From NCBI GenBank assembly GCA_030754235.1, contig JASMAS010000076.1:1-64000 (forward strand): a DNA stretch of 64,000 nucleotides, read 5' to 3'. Below the pieces are notes generated by a model. It searched no databases. It saw only the letters and a program-made list of their open reading frames with translations, and had not been told where the DNA came from. This document shows, piece by piece, positions 1-8,678 of this stretch. The stretch comes from Litorilituus sp. Its GTDB lineage: Bacteria; Pseudomonadota; Gammaproteobacteria; Enterobacterales; Alteromonadaceae. Numbering within the stretch: the stretch's first letter is position 1; every line of letters begins with the position of its first letter. Made by a program: the position numbers and the translations under genes.

Positions 1-1078
1 TTTGCAACCCTTTTATTGACATACCTATAACCTTCTCCACCTGCTGTATGTCAGTAACATCACATAGGTTTTGTTGTTCGTATTTAATAACCTTCGCCAG
101 CATATCTTTGCGTTGTGGGTTATCCATCATGAAAAAAATAAATGCCCAACTGGTCGCATACAGCCTACTCCTTAGTTCTGAACTCCAATCGCCATTGGTG
201 GCAGCCAGCAATTTATCCAAAGGTAATAGCTGTTCAGACACAAGACCATTGCTAATCCAGTTTTGATTTGGGTAAACCCTGCTGCTCTTGCCCTTTACCT
301 CAATATACTCACTGTACTCAGCCAACCCCTCGTTTAACCACTTAGGGCTATATCCAATAATCCCTCGGTTAATTGCATGGGCGGCTTCATGAGTGGCGGT
401 TCGCATTGTTGCTGCATGGCTGGTAAGCAAGAGGTGAGCTTGGTTAGAGCCATGGCTATAAAAGCCCGGTGTATTGTCACCAATAGGCATATTATGCTTA
501 GCCTTGATTTGATTGAAAGTCGCCTTAGAAGCATATACTCGAAGGTTGATGTCTACTTTTTTTAGCGATGACTTATCAAGTAGTTGGCCATATATCTCAA
601 ATAACTTATTGAGCTTCAATGTCAGCCTTTGGTGGAAATCATAAGGCAGGCTTTCGTTGTTTAGATCTAAGATGAAATAATCAAATACCTTTTCACCAGC
701 GTAGTTTAATAACTTAAACTCACCTTCCTTTGGTGGCTTATCGCTCACATTATAGACACCATTTTCATCGGTCCAAGTATAAATATCACCGACCTTTTTA
801 TATTTTACCTCACCCAATGATGTATCTTTGCAGGTTCCTGCGCTACCTACTTCTACATGTGAGTATTGTTTCTTAGGTTTTTCCTTGGTAATAGCATGTT
901 TTGTATTGACTGGCGGCCTAGTTAACTCTGAGTCTTCACCAAATAGTGACTCAACCCAGTGGATGGATTTATTAAGTTGTGCATGCAAACTAATGCCGCG
1001 GTCACTGAAATAATTGGCAAGTAAGAAACTACCAACAAACGCACATACAGTTAGCAATCCTATTACTTTTCTTTTCAC
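1..1078 (-). CDS. Secreted/anchored DUF4124-like protein with HExxH peptidase motif (partial)
   Basis: I read an open frame from a GTG codon at 1078-1076 through the left window edge (about 359 codons, C-terminus missing). An AAGGAAAGG Shine-Dalgarno lies just upstream of the GTG. The N-terminus is basic then hydrophobic (KRKVIGLLTVCAFVGSFLLA), a signal anchor. Around residues 90-115 the text DIYTWTDENGVYNVSDKPP fits the DUF4124 family. Near residue 230 the sequence HEAAH, followed about 16 residues later by NEGLAEY, fits a gluzincin (peptidase MA-like) zinc site with H230, H234 and a downstream Glu. It starts 18 bp after the recombinase stop on the same strand, so it is probably cotranscribed and may be cargo of the same element. 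The substrate is unknown. Confidence 0.75.
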   Translation of the reverse strand, partial: MKRKVIGLLTVCAFVGSFLLANYFSDRGISLHAQLNKSIHWVESLFGEDSELTRPPVNTKHAITKEKPKKQYSHVEVGSAGTCKDTSLGEVKYKKVGDIYTWTDENGVYNVSDKPPKEGEFKLLNYAGEKVFDYFILDLNNESLPYDFHQRLTLKLNKLFEIYGQLLDKSSLKKVDINLRVYASKATFNQIKAKHNMPIGDNTPGFYSHGSNQAHLLLTSHAATMRTATHEAAHAINRGIIGYSPKWLNEGLAEYSEYIEVKGKSSRVYPNQNWISNGLVSEQLLPLDKLLAATNGDWSSELRSRLYATSWAFIFFMMDNPQRKDMLAKVIKYEQQNLCDVTDIQQVEKVIGMSIKGLQ

Positions 1079-1096
1079 AACACCTTTCCTTAGGCT

Positions 1097-2818
1097 TTAG
1101 CCAACTTCAAACCCATCAATAATAGGCAGGAGATTTTTAATATCCGTCACCTTATGTGTGTAATTGCTCGTTATACCAAAGCTACTGATTTCATGCCCAA
1201 CAATTTGTTGCAGCAAATTGATATTAACGTCAGGCTCGCTCATACACTTAGTAATAAAGGTGTGGCGGATACTGTGGAATGAACGAATATGATCCAGCTC
1301 ATTAGTTGGTGGAATATTTAAACTTGCCATATTACGTGGCATCCAACCCGTTACCATCTCTACATTAGTGAGTTCTTCAAAAACTTTATCGCTACAGCTT
1401 TCTACATATTTAATAAAACCTGCATCAATTAAGGCCATGTGTATTGGTATTTTCCGCTTAGAGTTAACGGTTTTAAGCTTTTGGCTTTCATGTTCATCAG
1501 TAATGAGTAGGTAATAGCGATTAGTTTGTTCATCAAGCTTCACATCGCTTTTTCTAAGTTGTGCCAACTCCCCTCGCCTTGCGCCAGTATAAATACCAAG
1601 ATAAATAATCCACTTCTTCCACTTGGCTTGCTCTTTCTTTGCCGCCTTTAATAATAGCAATAACTCTACATCACTGAATATTCCACGAGTTCTCGCTTTG
1701 AAGTTACGTTTAATTGAACAAGGTGAAATGGTAATGTAGGCAATGGTGTCGCGCTTGGCGTAGGAAAATACGCCCATGATCCACTTATAATATTGCTCTA
1801 CGGATTTAGGTGATTGCAGATCTTCGTCAGGCACATCAACTTCAAGCCGCTGCTCCCAAGTCATTTTATTATATGGGCTAATATTCATTCGTGGTAGTTC
1901 AAAGCAACGGTCGATAAAGCGCCCAATATCTTGTGGGGTGTAAGTATCAATAGGCTTATCTTCCGCTATTGCCTGCCAAACAATATGTAACCGCTCATAA
2001 CTCTTTTGCATTTTATCAGACAGTTTATCTTTGTTGATCTTATGCTCAAGAAACTCGGCGTATACCTGTGAAAATAATGGCGCGGTTGACTCAGGTTCAC
2101 TCGGCGTTGGTGCAGAAATCTGCTGAACCACAGGAGCTGATGCCAATAAACCTTGTAGTTCTCGCTCACCAATAAAGTCTTCAGAGAAAATAGAGGTGAG
2201 TAGTTCATCTCCGATGGCATTACTGGCTTTAAGTTTACTGAGTAACACGCGATACGGCAGACTATTTGGGTTAACGCTATAACCGTTGACCGTAAGAAGC
2301 TCATTGGCCTGCTGTGATAATCCATCGCTATCAGAATTATCACCACTCATAGCCGAGAAGGTTTTCATTATAGTGGAGAAGGACTCGACAAAAGACCATT
2401 TCTCATCAGCGTTAAGTTTACTTGCCACCTCGTCAAAACGCGCCATGCGCTCTTCATTGCTTTTTGCATCGGCAATATAAATAAACTGCTGCTGAAAACT
2501 ATCATCAAGTTCAGTAAGCGGCTTGTGTCCTAAGGCATTAATCGAATGACCGCCGTCACTATAGCCTTGCTCAAGCTTAGCTATCATAGGGTCGATATCA
2601 GCGACAGTTAACTGTTTTAACATGGCATCCTTGATTTGTGTAAACTGCAAACAGGTGGTGTAAGTGTCTAACGTTCTTGAGTTGATGACAAGTTGTTTTA
2701 GCCTAAAAATTAGCGGCTGTAGCAGGCCAAGTAAAATCACGGCAACACTGAGTTTATTAGTTCGGAGGCAAAGCCTTACTTCCCTTGCGCCAAGGCGTTT
2801 AGGCACTTTCACTCTCAA
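1097..2818 (-). CDS. Tyrosine recombinase / integrase
   Basis: Phage-type site-specific recombinase of about 573 residues. The C-terminal catalytic domain (about residues 380-570) shows the first Arg in GARRGEL, the H-x-x-R box in HSIRHTF, a VGH segment and the nucleophile candidate Tyr in SNYTHK. A SAM-like core-binding segment sits near 250-350 and the N-terminus resembles DUF6538 of element integrases. No ATG is available: the boundary used here is a TTG, and the frame continues upstream only for YLRKRTFY before a TGA. Those residues also look like family sequence, so the native start may lie upstream and be damaged, or a rare start may be used. The gene points away from rnpB, as expected for an element integrated next to that RNA gene. 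Confidence 0.88.
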   Translation of the reverse strand: MRVKVPKRLGAREVRLCLRTNKLSVAVILLGLLQPLIFRLKQLVINSRTLDTYTTCLQFTQIKDAMLKQLTVADIDPMIAKLEQGYSDGGHSINALGHKPLTELDDSFQQQFIYIADAKSNEERMARFDEVASKLNADEKWSFVESFSTIMKTFSAMSGDNSDSDGLSQQANELLTVNGYSVNPNSLPYRVLLSKLKASNAIGDELLTSIFSEDFIGERELQGLLASAPVVQQISAPTPSEPESTAPLFSQVYAEFLEHKINKDKLSDKMQKSYERLHIVWQAIAEDKPIDTYTPQDIGRFIDRCFELPRMNISPYNKMTWEQRLEVDVPDEDLQSPKSVEQYYKWIMGVFSYAKRDTIAYITISPCSIKRNFKARTRGIFSDVELLLLLKAAKKEQAKWKKWIIYLGIYTGARRGELAQLRKSDVKLDEQTNRYYLLITDEHESQKLKTVNSKRKIPIHMALIDAGFIKYVESCSDKVFEELTNVEMVTGWMPRNMASLNIPPTNELDHIRSFHSIRHTFITKCMSEPDVNINLLQQIVGHEISSFGITSNYTHKVTDIKNLLPIIDGFEVG

Positions 2819-2904
2819 GTAAAATGTACGCTTCCTTAGGTATCAATACTTAAAACCAGAAACTACTTGCACGTTACTCACTCAAGCTGGCCAATATTTA
2901 ACAA

Positions 2905-3116
2905 CCGTGTACCAAAGTGTGTACCACGAATTGATTAAAATTAACGCTACTGCTTTTGAACAATTGAAATCGTTGAGAAAAGTTTATCAGGCAAGAAGTT
3001 GAGCCTAAATCAATTCCGTAGAGAAGTTAGTTAGTGATTATTTGAAAATGAGGGATAAAAATAATGGCTACATTTAGGAGAGTACAATTTTAGGCCGTGT
3101 ACCTAACCGTGTACCA
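2905..3116. repeat. Two pairs of GTGTACC direct repeats (putative integrase arm sites)
   Basis: GTGTACC occurs at 2907-2913 and 2919-2925, and again at 3097-3103 and 3109-3115. Within each pair the period is exactly 12 bp, and the pairs are 190 bp apart. Both pairs share the frame CCGTGTACC-N5-GTGTACCA. Direct repeats of this kind beside a recombinase gene are typical of arm-type or excisionase binding sites. That role is inference. Confidence 0.5.
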
Positions 3117-3156
3117 TTTTTTAATTGTAACGATTTGATATGAAAGGATTTTAGAA

Positions 3157-3180
3157 AACCGCTCGACGAATCAAGCGGTT
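3157..3180 (-). terminator. Rho-independent terminator of rnpB
   Basis: On the minus strand, AACCGCTTGA pairs with TCGAGCGGTT around a TTCG tetraloop (one G-T pair), followed by a T-rich tail. It lies about 10-30 nt after the 3' end of the RNase P RNA. Confidence 0.75.
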
Positions 3181-3189
3181 ACTAAAATT

Positions 3190-3605
3190 GTTAAGTCAAC
3201 ACATAAGCCGGGTTTTGTATCTCTTCCTAGGAAAAGTGACAATCATTCGTCTAGGCCTTAAATCGCTCTAAGGCTCAAGCAACCTACCCGGTTTCCACGC
3301 GAGCCACGCGTATACTATTTAAAGTAATGAAACCCTATTTGGTCTTGCTCCGGGTGGAGTTTACCCTGCAATTACTGTTACCAGCAATTCGGTGCGCTCT
3401 TACCGCACCCTTTCAGCCTTACCTGTGAATCCCTAAGGAAACCATCGGCGGTCTTCTCTCTGTTGCACTTGTCGTCGGCTTGCGCCGCCCAGGCGTTACC
3501 TGGCACCCTACTCATTGGAGCCCGGACTTTCCTCCCCTCTATCTGTTTATCTTCAGCTTAAACATCAGATACAACGATAAAGCAGCGATTGTCTGGTCAA
3601 CTCGC
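3190..3605 (-). ncRNA. rnpB: RNase P RNA (M1 RNA)
   Basis: Catalytic RNA that matures tRNA 5' ends. Read on the minus strand it carries the conserved bacterial type A blocks: a 5' stem GTTGACCAGACAATCGC, then GAGGGGAGGAAAGTCCGGGC, the CAGGGTGCCAGGTAACGCCT region, CAACAGAGAG, AGGGTGCGGTAAGAGCGCAC, TAAACTCCACCCGGAGCAAG, the CTAGACGAATGA block and a 3' AACCCGGCTTAT. The two ends can form the P1 helix. Length is about 415 nt against 377 in E. coli; the ends are approximate. A -10-like TAGAAT (3616-3611) sits 7 nt before the 5' end. The 3' end faces the integrase gene, so rnpB is the likely chromosomal anchor of that element. Confidence 0.95.
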
Positions 3606-3693
3606 TGAGCATTCTATCTTATTACGTTATCTGTAGCTAGTCAGGATTAAGGGGATAGGCTAAACATTTCTTAAGCCTTGATTATCATAGGTC

Positions 3694-4071
3694 TTAAGGT
3701 TGTTGATTGAGCCACTCTAATGCGCTTTCTCTGTCTTTAAAAAAAGCAACATTTTGCTCTTTTAGTGCCGGAGCTCGTTGCAACATTATTTCTTTTTGTG
3801 CCATTGAGGAAACTAGGCAGGCTTTAGCTTTCATGGCCTGTTGACTTAGCCAAACAGTATACTCTTGCATAAGGTCATAAGCCTCAGGGGTTGCGCCTTC
3901 TAACGCTAAATCATCAACCAACATCATAAAAGGCTTACCCTGAAATTCTTTAACCTTTTGCTCAATGACCCTTTTATAAGCTAATGCTCCATACTCATTG
4001 AAACTCCCTTTAAGCTTTGTTTCAATAATATTGCCTACTAGTAATACTGTGTATTCACCATGTTCAATCAT
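3694..4071 (-). CDS. Small conserved hypothetical protein (STAS/SpoIIAA-like fold suspected)
   Basis: A 125-residue soluble protein with alternating strands and helices: TVLLVGNIIETKLKGSFN near the N-terminus, then GKPFMMLVDDL, and a C-terminal FFKDRESALEWL. This pattern resembles SpoIIAA/STAS-like regulators, but I do not recognise a named family and assign no function. It starts 7 bp after the rsmI stop on the same strand, so it is almost certainly the second gene of an rsmI transcript. Convergence with nothing downstream except rnpB suggests it ends the operon. Confidence 0.7.
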   Translation of the reverse strand: MIEHGEYTVLLVGNIIETKLKGSFNEYGALAYKRVIEQKVKEFQGKPFMMLVDDLALEGATPEAYDLMQEYTVWLSQQAMKAKACLVSSMAQKEIMLQRAPALKEQNVAFFKDRESALEWLNQQP

Positions 4072-4078
4072 AAAGCTG

Positions 4079-4954
4079 TCACTTCAACGACAGCGCAATG
4101 TCATACAGAGCATTTTTTTTCACGCCATAAATTTCTGCCGTAATAGCACAAGCTTTTTTTGGTTTCATTTCACTTAATAACAACTTTAAGGTTTTAACCA
4201 CGTCTGCAGAAATTTCATCCGCATTAGCTTTAAAACCTTCAATGATTAGCACCATCTCACCTTTTTGTTGATTAGTATCTTGTTCAAGCCAATATACTAA
4301 GTTATTCGCCGTATCGCTATGAATTGTTTCAAAGGTTTTCGTTAATTCACGTGCAATCACCACATAACGCTCGCTACCTAGAATTTTAACGATATCTTTA
4401 ATAGTATCAATAGCTCGTCTTGGTGCATCATAAAACACCATAGTTCTAGGTTCATTTACTAGTGCAGACAGTGTTGCTTGCCTTGCACCAGACTTAGCAG
4501 GTAAAAAACCTTCAAATGAAAATCTATCGGTTGGTAATCCGGCAACACTTAATGCTGATATTGCAGCACAAGCACCCGGAATAGGAGAAACAGCTAAACC
4601 TAAGTTTCGACAATATCGTACTAAATGAAAACCAGGATCACTTATCAGCGGCGTACCGGCATCCGACACTAGCGCGATACTTTTACCTTCTTGAAGTAAA
4701 CGGCCTATATACTCTTGTCGCTGGCGTTCATTGTGATCATGCATAGACAACGTTTTATTCTTGATAGCAAAAGTTGACAACAATTTTTGTGTGTGGCGAG
4801 TATCTTCACACGCGATAATATCAACCTGTGATAAAACAGCTATTGCCCTTGCACTGATATCCCCTAAATTACCAATAGGAGTGGCCACTATATATAAAGT
4901 GCCTGGAGTTACCGTAATTTCATTCATTTTCTTAACTTGATTTAGTTGAGACAA
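4079..4954 (-). CDS. rsmI: 16S rRNA (cytidine1402-2'-O)-methyltransferase
   Basis: SAM-dependent methyltransferase that adds the 2'-O-methyl group to C1402 in the decoding centre of 16S rRNA. The protein (291 aa) has the tetrapyrrole-methylase fold signatures ATPIGNL (24-30), EDTRHT (50-55), SDAGTPLISDPG (97-108) and GFLPAKS. Length and full-length match fit E. coli RsmI. A second Met at residue 10 could be the true start. It is divergent from lpoA with only about 30-45 bp between the starts, so the two promoters must overlap. The neighbouring order rsmI-lpoA-yraN-diaA-dolP is a hallmark of gammaproteobacteria. Confidence 0.96.
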   Translation of the reverse strand: MSQLNQVKKMNEITVTPGTLYIVATPIGNLGDISARAIAVLSQVDIIACEDTRHTQKLLSTFAIKNKTLSMHDHNERQRQEYIGRLLQEGKSIALVSDAGTPLISDPGFHLVRYCRNLGLAVSPIPGACAAISALSVAGLPTDRFSFEGFLPAKSGARQATLSALVNEPRTMVFYDAPRRAIDTIKDIVKILGSERYVVIARELTKTFETIHSDTANNLVYWLEQDTNQQKGEMVLIIEGFKANADEISADVVKTLKLLLSEMKPKKACAITAEIYGVKKNALYDIALSLK

Positions 4955-4998
4955 AGTCTAATGACGTTTATTATAAACCCATCTTGATTATTTTATGC

Positions 4999-6987
4999 AT
5001 GGATTTTTTCTTGAGTTTTACAAACTTTCTCACTGTTTTACCTTCTCGTTCACTCTTGAAATGTATCTGCTTGGCAAAACGCCAACCATTCCTTTATCTA
5101 AGTGTATTTACGCTAGTGTTTGTGCTCGTTGGTTGTAGCAGTCCTAAACACAGTGCTAAAAAACCCATAAAGATTGAAGCCCCCACTAAGATAGTTCAAA
5201 GCACAGTGGTTAGACGTTCAGGTCAAGACACACTCAACCAAGCTCAACGACTAAGCAAGCAAAACCTGAACAACCAAGTGACAGACAATAAACAAGCAGC
5301 CCTAATAAATCAATTACTAATTGAAGCAAGTGAGTTGTTTTTACAAGAAAAAAAATTCCTTAAAGCACTTTGGTTAGCTAATAAAGTCAGTCAAATGGTG
5401 AGCACTACTACTAATGTTTACCGATTATTATTAGTGAAAGCAGCCAGCTTACAAGCGTTAAATCACACCGAGCAAGCTACTGCACAACTTCACTTAATAG
5501 CGCAACTTGCTTCTGATACAAAATACCAACAAAGTGCCTCGAAAGTAACGTTAACCTTAACATATTATCAACTACTTAGTGATGTGTTACTTGCGCAAAA
5601 TAAATTGTCGCAATCACTAGCAGCACAATTATTCGCTTTTTCTTTACATAAAACCACAACAGAGCAAGATATCTTTGGCTTATGGCAACAATTGATCCAA
5701 TTGCCTCCTTGGCAAATACAACAAATAGCTAATGAAAACCCTCCTTTTTTCAAAGGTTGGCAACAATTACTCAGTTATAGTCAAAAGTTTGGTGATAAGC
5801 CTTTAAAGCTTTCTCGTTATTTATCACTATGGGAAAAAAAGTACCCAACTCATCCTGCGCACATTATAGTAAAGACGCTGTTAAATAGTGAAATCACCTC
5901 TGAACACATTGAAAATATAGCTGTTTTACTGCCATTAACCGGTGCTCAATCAAGTGCAGGGCTTGCCGCACAACAAGGTATATTAGCAGCCTATCAAAAT
6001 CCCCCCTCAGTAAATATTCATTTTATCGACACAAACCACATTGATTGGGACACATTAGCTGTAAAGTTTAGTGAATTAACCATTGATCATGTGATTGGAC
6101 CATTATTAAGGCCTCATGTTGATAAATATATTACTATCAGCGCTAATGCCCCCAATTTACAGGTACCAACCCTATTGCTTAATAAAGCTAACCAGCCTCT
6201 TGCTAGTTATCAAAGTGTATTATCAATGCGACCTGAAAATGAAGCCGAACAAGCCGCCGAAGTACTTAGTCAACAAAGTTATCAATCACCGCTTATTTTA
6301 AGTTATCAAGACAAAACATCTAAACGTATAGCTCAAGCTTTTAGTCACAAATGGCAAAAAATCACAGGAAAGCCCGTGGATATAGTTTACTTTGATCAAG
6401 GGAAAAAAATGCAAAGTAGCCTCAAGGACAGTTTAGATGTCAACGCCAGCCAAATTCGCATAGACCAATTAAAAGGAAGACTAAAACAAGTCATCAAAGC
6501 TGAGCCAAGAAATAGGCGTGATCTCGATATGATCTACCTTGTCGGCACTGCAGCACAAACTCGCTTGATTAAACCCTATATCGACGTAAACATCAGTCCC
6601 TTTGCAACGGTTATACCTGTCTATGCAAGCTCCAGAAGTCATAGCTACTTTAATGATATTAACAATGAAGATAGCACCAGCGACCTGCAAAACCTAACCT
6701 TCACCCAAATGCCATGGCTATTAAATGCGAAGCAGCGTAATAAGCCTTTAGCAAAACTTAGCCAAGAGCTATGGCCAAAGCGAACTGATAGTTTATCCCG
6801 AATATTTGCCATGGGCTTTGATAGCTACCAATTACTTGAAAAAATCCCCCTGATGCAGCAGGCACCTTATATTGTTCACTATGGACAAACGGGCACTTTA
6901 AAACTTGAGGAAAATAATATTATCACGCGCAGTTTAACATGGGGTCGCTACCAAAAGAATAAAGCCATGGAAGTGAGCATTGACTAA
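4999..6987 (+). CDS. lpoA: Penicillin-binding protein activator LpoA (LppC family)
   Basis: Outer-membrane lipoprotein that reaches through the periplasm to stimulate the transpeptidase of PBP1a. The lipobox LVGC places the lipidated Cys about 46 residues after the ATG used here, a long leader. A TTG at 5056 would give a normal 26-residue signal, so the start is uncertain (an upstream TTG at 4984 is also open). The N-terminal third is helical and TPR-like; residues from about 300 on form a periplasmic-binding-protein-like domain (NIAVLLPLTGAQSSAG, GFDSYQLLEKI). The end overlaps the yraN start by 8 bp, indicating translational coupling. Confidence 0.93.
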   Translation: MDFFLSFTNFLTVLPSRSLLKCICLAKRQPFLYLSVFTLVFVLVGCSSPKHSAKKPIKIEAPTKIVQSTVVRRSGQDTLNQAQRLSKQNLNNQVTDNKQAALINQLLIEASELFLQEKKFLKALWLANKVSQMVSTTTNVYRLLLVKAASLQALNHTEQATAQLHLIAQLASDTKYQQSASKVTLTLTYYQLLSDVLLAQNKLSQSLAAQLFAFSLHKTTTEQDIFGLWQQLIQLPPWQIQQIANENPPFFKGWQQLLSYSQKFGDKPLKLSRYLSLWEKKYPTHPAHIIVKTLLNSEITSEHIENIAVLLPLTGAQSSAGLAAQQGILAAYQNPPSVNIHFIDTNHIDWDTLAVKFSELTIDHVIGPLLRPHVDKYITISANAPNLQVPTLLLNKANQPLASYQSVLSMRPENEAEQAAEVLSQQSYQSPLILSYQDKTSKRIAQAFSHKWQKITGKPVDIVYFDQGKKMQSSLKDSLDVNASQIRIDQLKGRLKQVIKAEPRNRRDLDMIYLVGTAAQTRLIKPYIDVNISPFATVIPVYASSRSHSYFNDINNEDSTSDLQNLTFTQMPWLLNAKQRNKPLAKLSQELWPKRTDSLSRIFAMGFDSYQLLEKIPLMQQAPYIVHYGQTGTLKLEENNIITRSLTWGRYQKNKAMEVSID

Positions 6988-7348
6988 GGCTAATACCAGT
7001 CGCCATACTGGCTCTATCACTGAACAAAAAGCCAAACAATTTCTCATTGAACAAGGGCTACTTTTTGTCGATCAAAATATACATTGTCGCCAAGGTGAAA
7101 TAGACCTCATCATGAAAGAGGGTGATACTTTTGTTTTTATTGAAGTAAAATATCGCAAAAATAACCATTTTGGTGGTGCTATTTATGCTGTTTCGACACC
7201 TAAACAGCGTAAACTTAAACATTGTGTTGCATTTTATCTGCATAAAATTCATTTAAACGAATATAATACTCCGTGTCGATTTGATGTCGTTGCCCTAGAG
7301 GGTGACATTAACCAACCACAAATAACTTGGCTAAAAAATGCTTTTTAA
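6980..7348 (+). CDS. yraN: YraN/UPF0102 family putative endonuclease
   Basis: A 122-residue protein of the UPF0102 family, which has a restriction-endonuclease-like fold. Visible core motifs are the C-R-Q-G-E-I-D-L segment and the following FVFIEVKYRK, matching the D/E-x-K nuclease signature. The only workable start is a TTG inside the lpoA stop region; the nearest internal ATG would remove the nuclease core. Its cellular role is not established for the family. Order lpoA-yraN-diaA-dolP is as in E. coli. Confidence 0.92.
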   Translation: MTKANTSRHTGSITEQKAKQFLIEQGLLFVDQNIHCRQGEIDLIMKEGDTFVFIEVKYRKNNHFGGAIYAVSTPKQRKLKHCVAFYLHKIHLNEYNTPCRFDVVALEGDINQPQITWLKNAF

Positions 7349-7384
7349 TCAAAAATTCAATCAACTTGGAGTTTTTCACCGCTA

Positions 7385-7975
7385 ATGTTAGAGCAGATTC
7401 AAAACAATTTTACTGAAAGCATACAAACACAAATCGCTGCTACCGAAGCGCTATCTACTGCCATTGAGCATGCTGGCATGACAATCGTACAAAGTTTGCT
7501 AACTGGTAATAAAATTTTAGCTTGTGGTAACAGTGGCTCTGCTGCTTTAGCACAACATTTTTGTGCTCAATTACTCAATCGTTTTGAAACTGAACGACCT
7601 AGCCTGCCGGCTATCGGCCTTAGCGCCGATAGCTCAACCTTGACCTCTATCGCCAACGACGGTCAATATGAAGAAATATTTTCAAAGCAAATAAGAGCGT
7701 TAGGACATAACGGCGATATATTATTAGCTATTTCCACTAGCGGTAATTCACGTAATGTTATTAAAGCTGTTGAAAGTGCCGTTTCTCGTGATATGCCTAT
7801 CATCGCGTTAACCGGTCATGATGGCGGAGATATTGCTGGATTACTTGGTGAAAGTGATGTAGAAATCCGTGTGCCATCAGCGCGTCAGGCCAGAGTTACC
7901 GAAGTTCATTTAACTGTATTGCATTGTTTGTGTGAAATCATTGATACAACACTATTCCCTCAATCGGAGTCATAA
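7385..7975 (+). CDS. diaA: DnaA initiator-associating protein / SIS-domain protein
   Basis: A 196-residue SIS-domain protein. In E. coli, DiaA forms a tetramer that binds DnaA and promotes ordered assembly at oriC. The sequence shows the SIS core [24 protein letters not shown] and the [15 protein letters not shown] phosphosugar loop. It is similar to the GmhA phosphoheptose isomerase, but position between yraN and dolP argues for DiaA. It is separated from yraN by 36 bp and from dolP by 5 bp, so the genes form one operon. Confidence 0.93.
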   Translation: MLEQIQNNFTESIQTQIAATEALSTAIEHAGMTIVQSLLTGNKILACGNSGSAALAQHFCAQLLNRFETERPSLPAIGLSADSSTLTSIANDGQYEEIFSKQIRALGHNGDILLAISTSGNSRNVIKAVESAVSRDMPIIALTGHDGGDIAGLLGESDVEIRVPSARQARVTEVHLTVLHCLCEIIDTTLFPQSES

Positions 7976-7980
7976 ATAGT

Positions 7981-8577
7981 ATGTCTACTCTTGAACAACT
8001 TACCCCAACAAAATCCTTAAAGCTAGCTGTAATCATCTGTATAGTCTCTCTGTTACAAGGTTGTGCTGCCGCTGCCGTAGTGGCTGTTTCCACGGGTGCC
8101 TCAATAGCTACAGACAGACGAAGTATAGGTAACCAAATTGATGATCAAAATATCGAATTAACTGCCTATAATGAAATCACTAAAAACTCTGCATTGAATG
8201 AGAATACAAACTTACATATAACTTGTGTAAATGGCTCTGTATTAATCATTGGCCAGGCTCCTAATACTTATCTAAAAGATCAGGCAATAAAAATATTAGA
8301 TAATATTAAGGGTATTGTAAAAATTCACGATCAAGTTCGAATAGGTAACGTTACTTCAATCACTACTCAAACCAATGATGTCTGGTTGACCTCAAAAGTC
8401 AAAACAGCGCTGTTTTCTAGTGATAAAGTTAACGGCAGAGATATCAAAGTCATTACCGAAAATGCGGAAGTGTTTTTAATGGGGCTAGTCTCTGAGAAAG
8501 AAGCGGCTGTAGCGATTGAAATAACTCGAAATATTAGCGGTGTAAACCGTGTATTTAAGGCGTTTGAATACTTATAG
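7981..8577 (+). CDS. dolP: Outer-membrane lipoprotein DolP, dual BON domains
   Basis: Lipoprotein (formerly YraP) that supports outer-membrane integrity and BAM function at the division site. The signal ends in LLQGC with Cys28 as the lipidation site, followed by the family text AAAAVVAVSTGASIATDRR. Two BON domains follow (about 45-115 and 125-195), each with the conserved Gly-rich turn (ITCVNGSVLIIGQAP; VITENAEVFLMGLV). Length of 198 aa fits the family. Last gene of the lpoA operon; convergent with sspB. Confidence 0.95.
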   Translation: MSTLEQLTPTKSLKLAVIICIVSLLQGCAAAAVVAVSTGASIATDRRSIGNQIDDQNIELTAYNEITKNSALNENTNLHITCVNGSVLIIGQAPNTYLKDQAIKILDNIKGIVKIHDQVRIGNVTSITTQTNDVWLTSKVKTALFSSDKVNGRDIKVITENAEVFLMGLVSEKEAAVAIEITRNISGVNRVFKAFEYL

Positions 8578-8619
8578 CTCACGTTTACCCTAAGCAACGT
8601 AATCAATATACCACCGCCC

Positions 8620-8658
8620 CCCTGAGAAAATGGCTTTTCAATAGCTTCTCACTCAGGG
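8620..8658. repeat. CCTGAG/CTCAGG hairpin between convergent dolP and sspB
   Basis: CCCTGAG at 8620-8626 is inverted as CTCAGGG at 8652-8658 with a 25-nt loop. It has no T tract. A similar CCTGAGT/ACTCAGG hairpin lies after secA, so this is more likely a REP-like palindrome than a simple terminator. Confidence 0.45.
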
Positions 8659-8678
8659 TAAGCACAGGCAAAGTAGCG

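Larger units (their letters stand above)
2819..3189. other. Gene-free stretch between integrase and rnpB
   Basis: No credible reading frame. It holds the paired GTGTACC motifs and the rnpB terminator, which are annotated separately. It is the expected position of one att junction of the element, but I could not identify the core crossover sequence without the other end. Confidence 0.6.

Noticed and set aside
48-1013. Short plus- and minus-strand frames over the first kilobase
   Set aside because: They are antisense or out of frame to the GTG-started peptidase-like gene, which reads through the whole interval.
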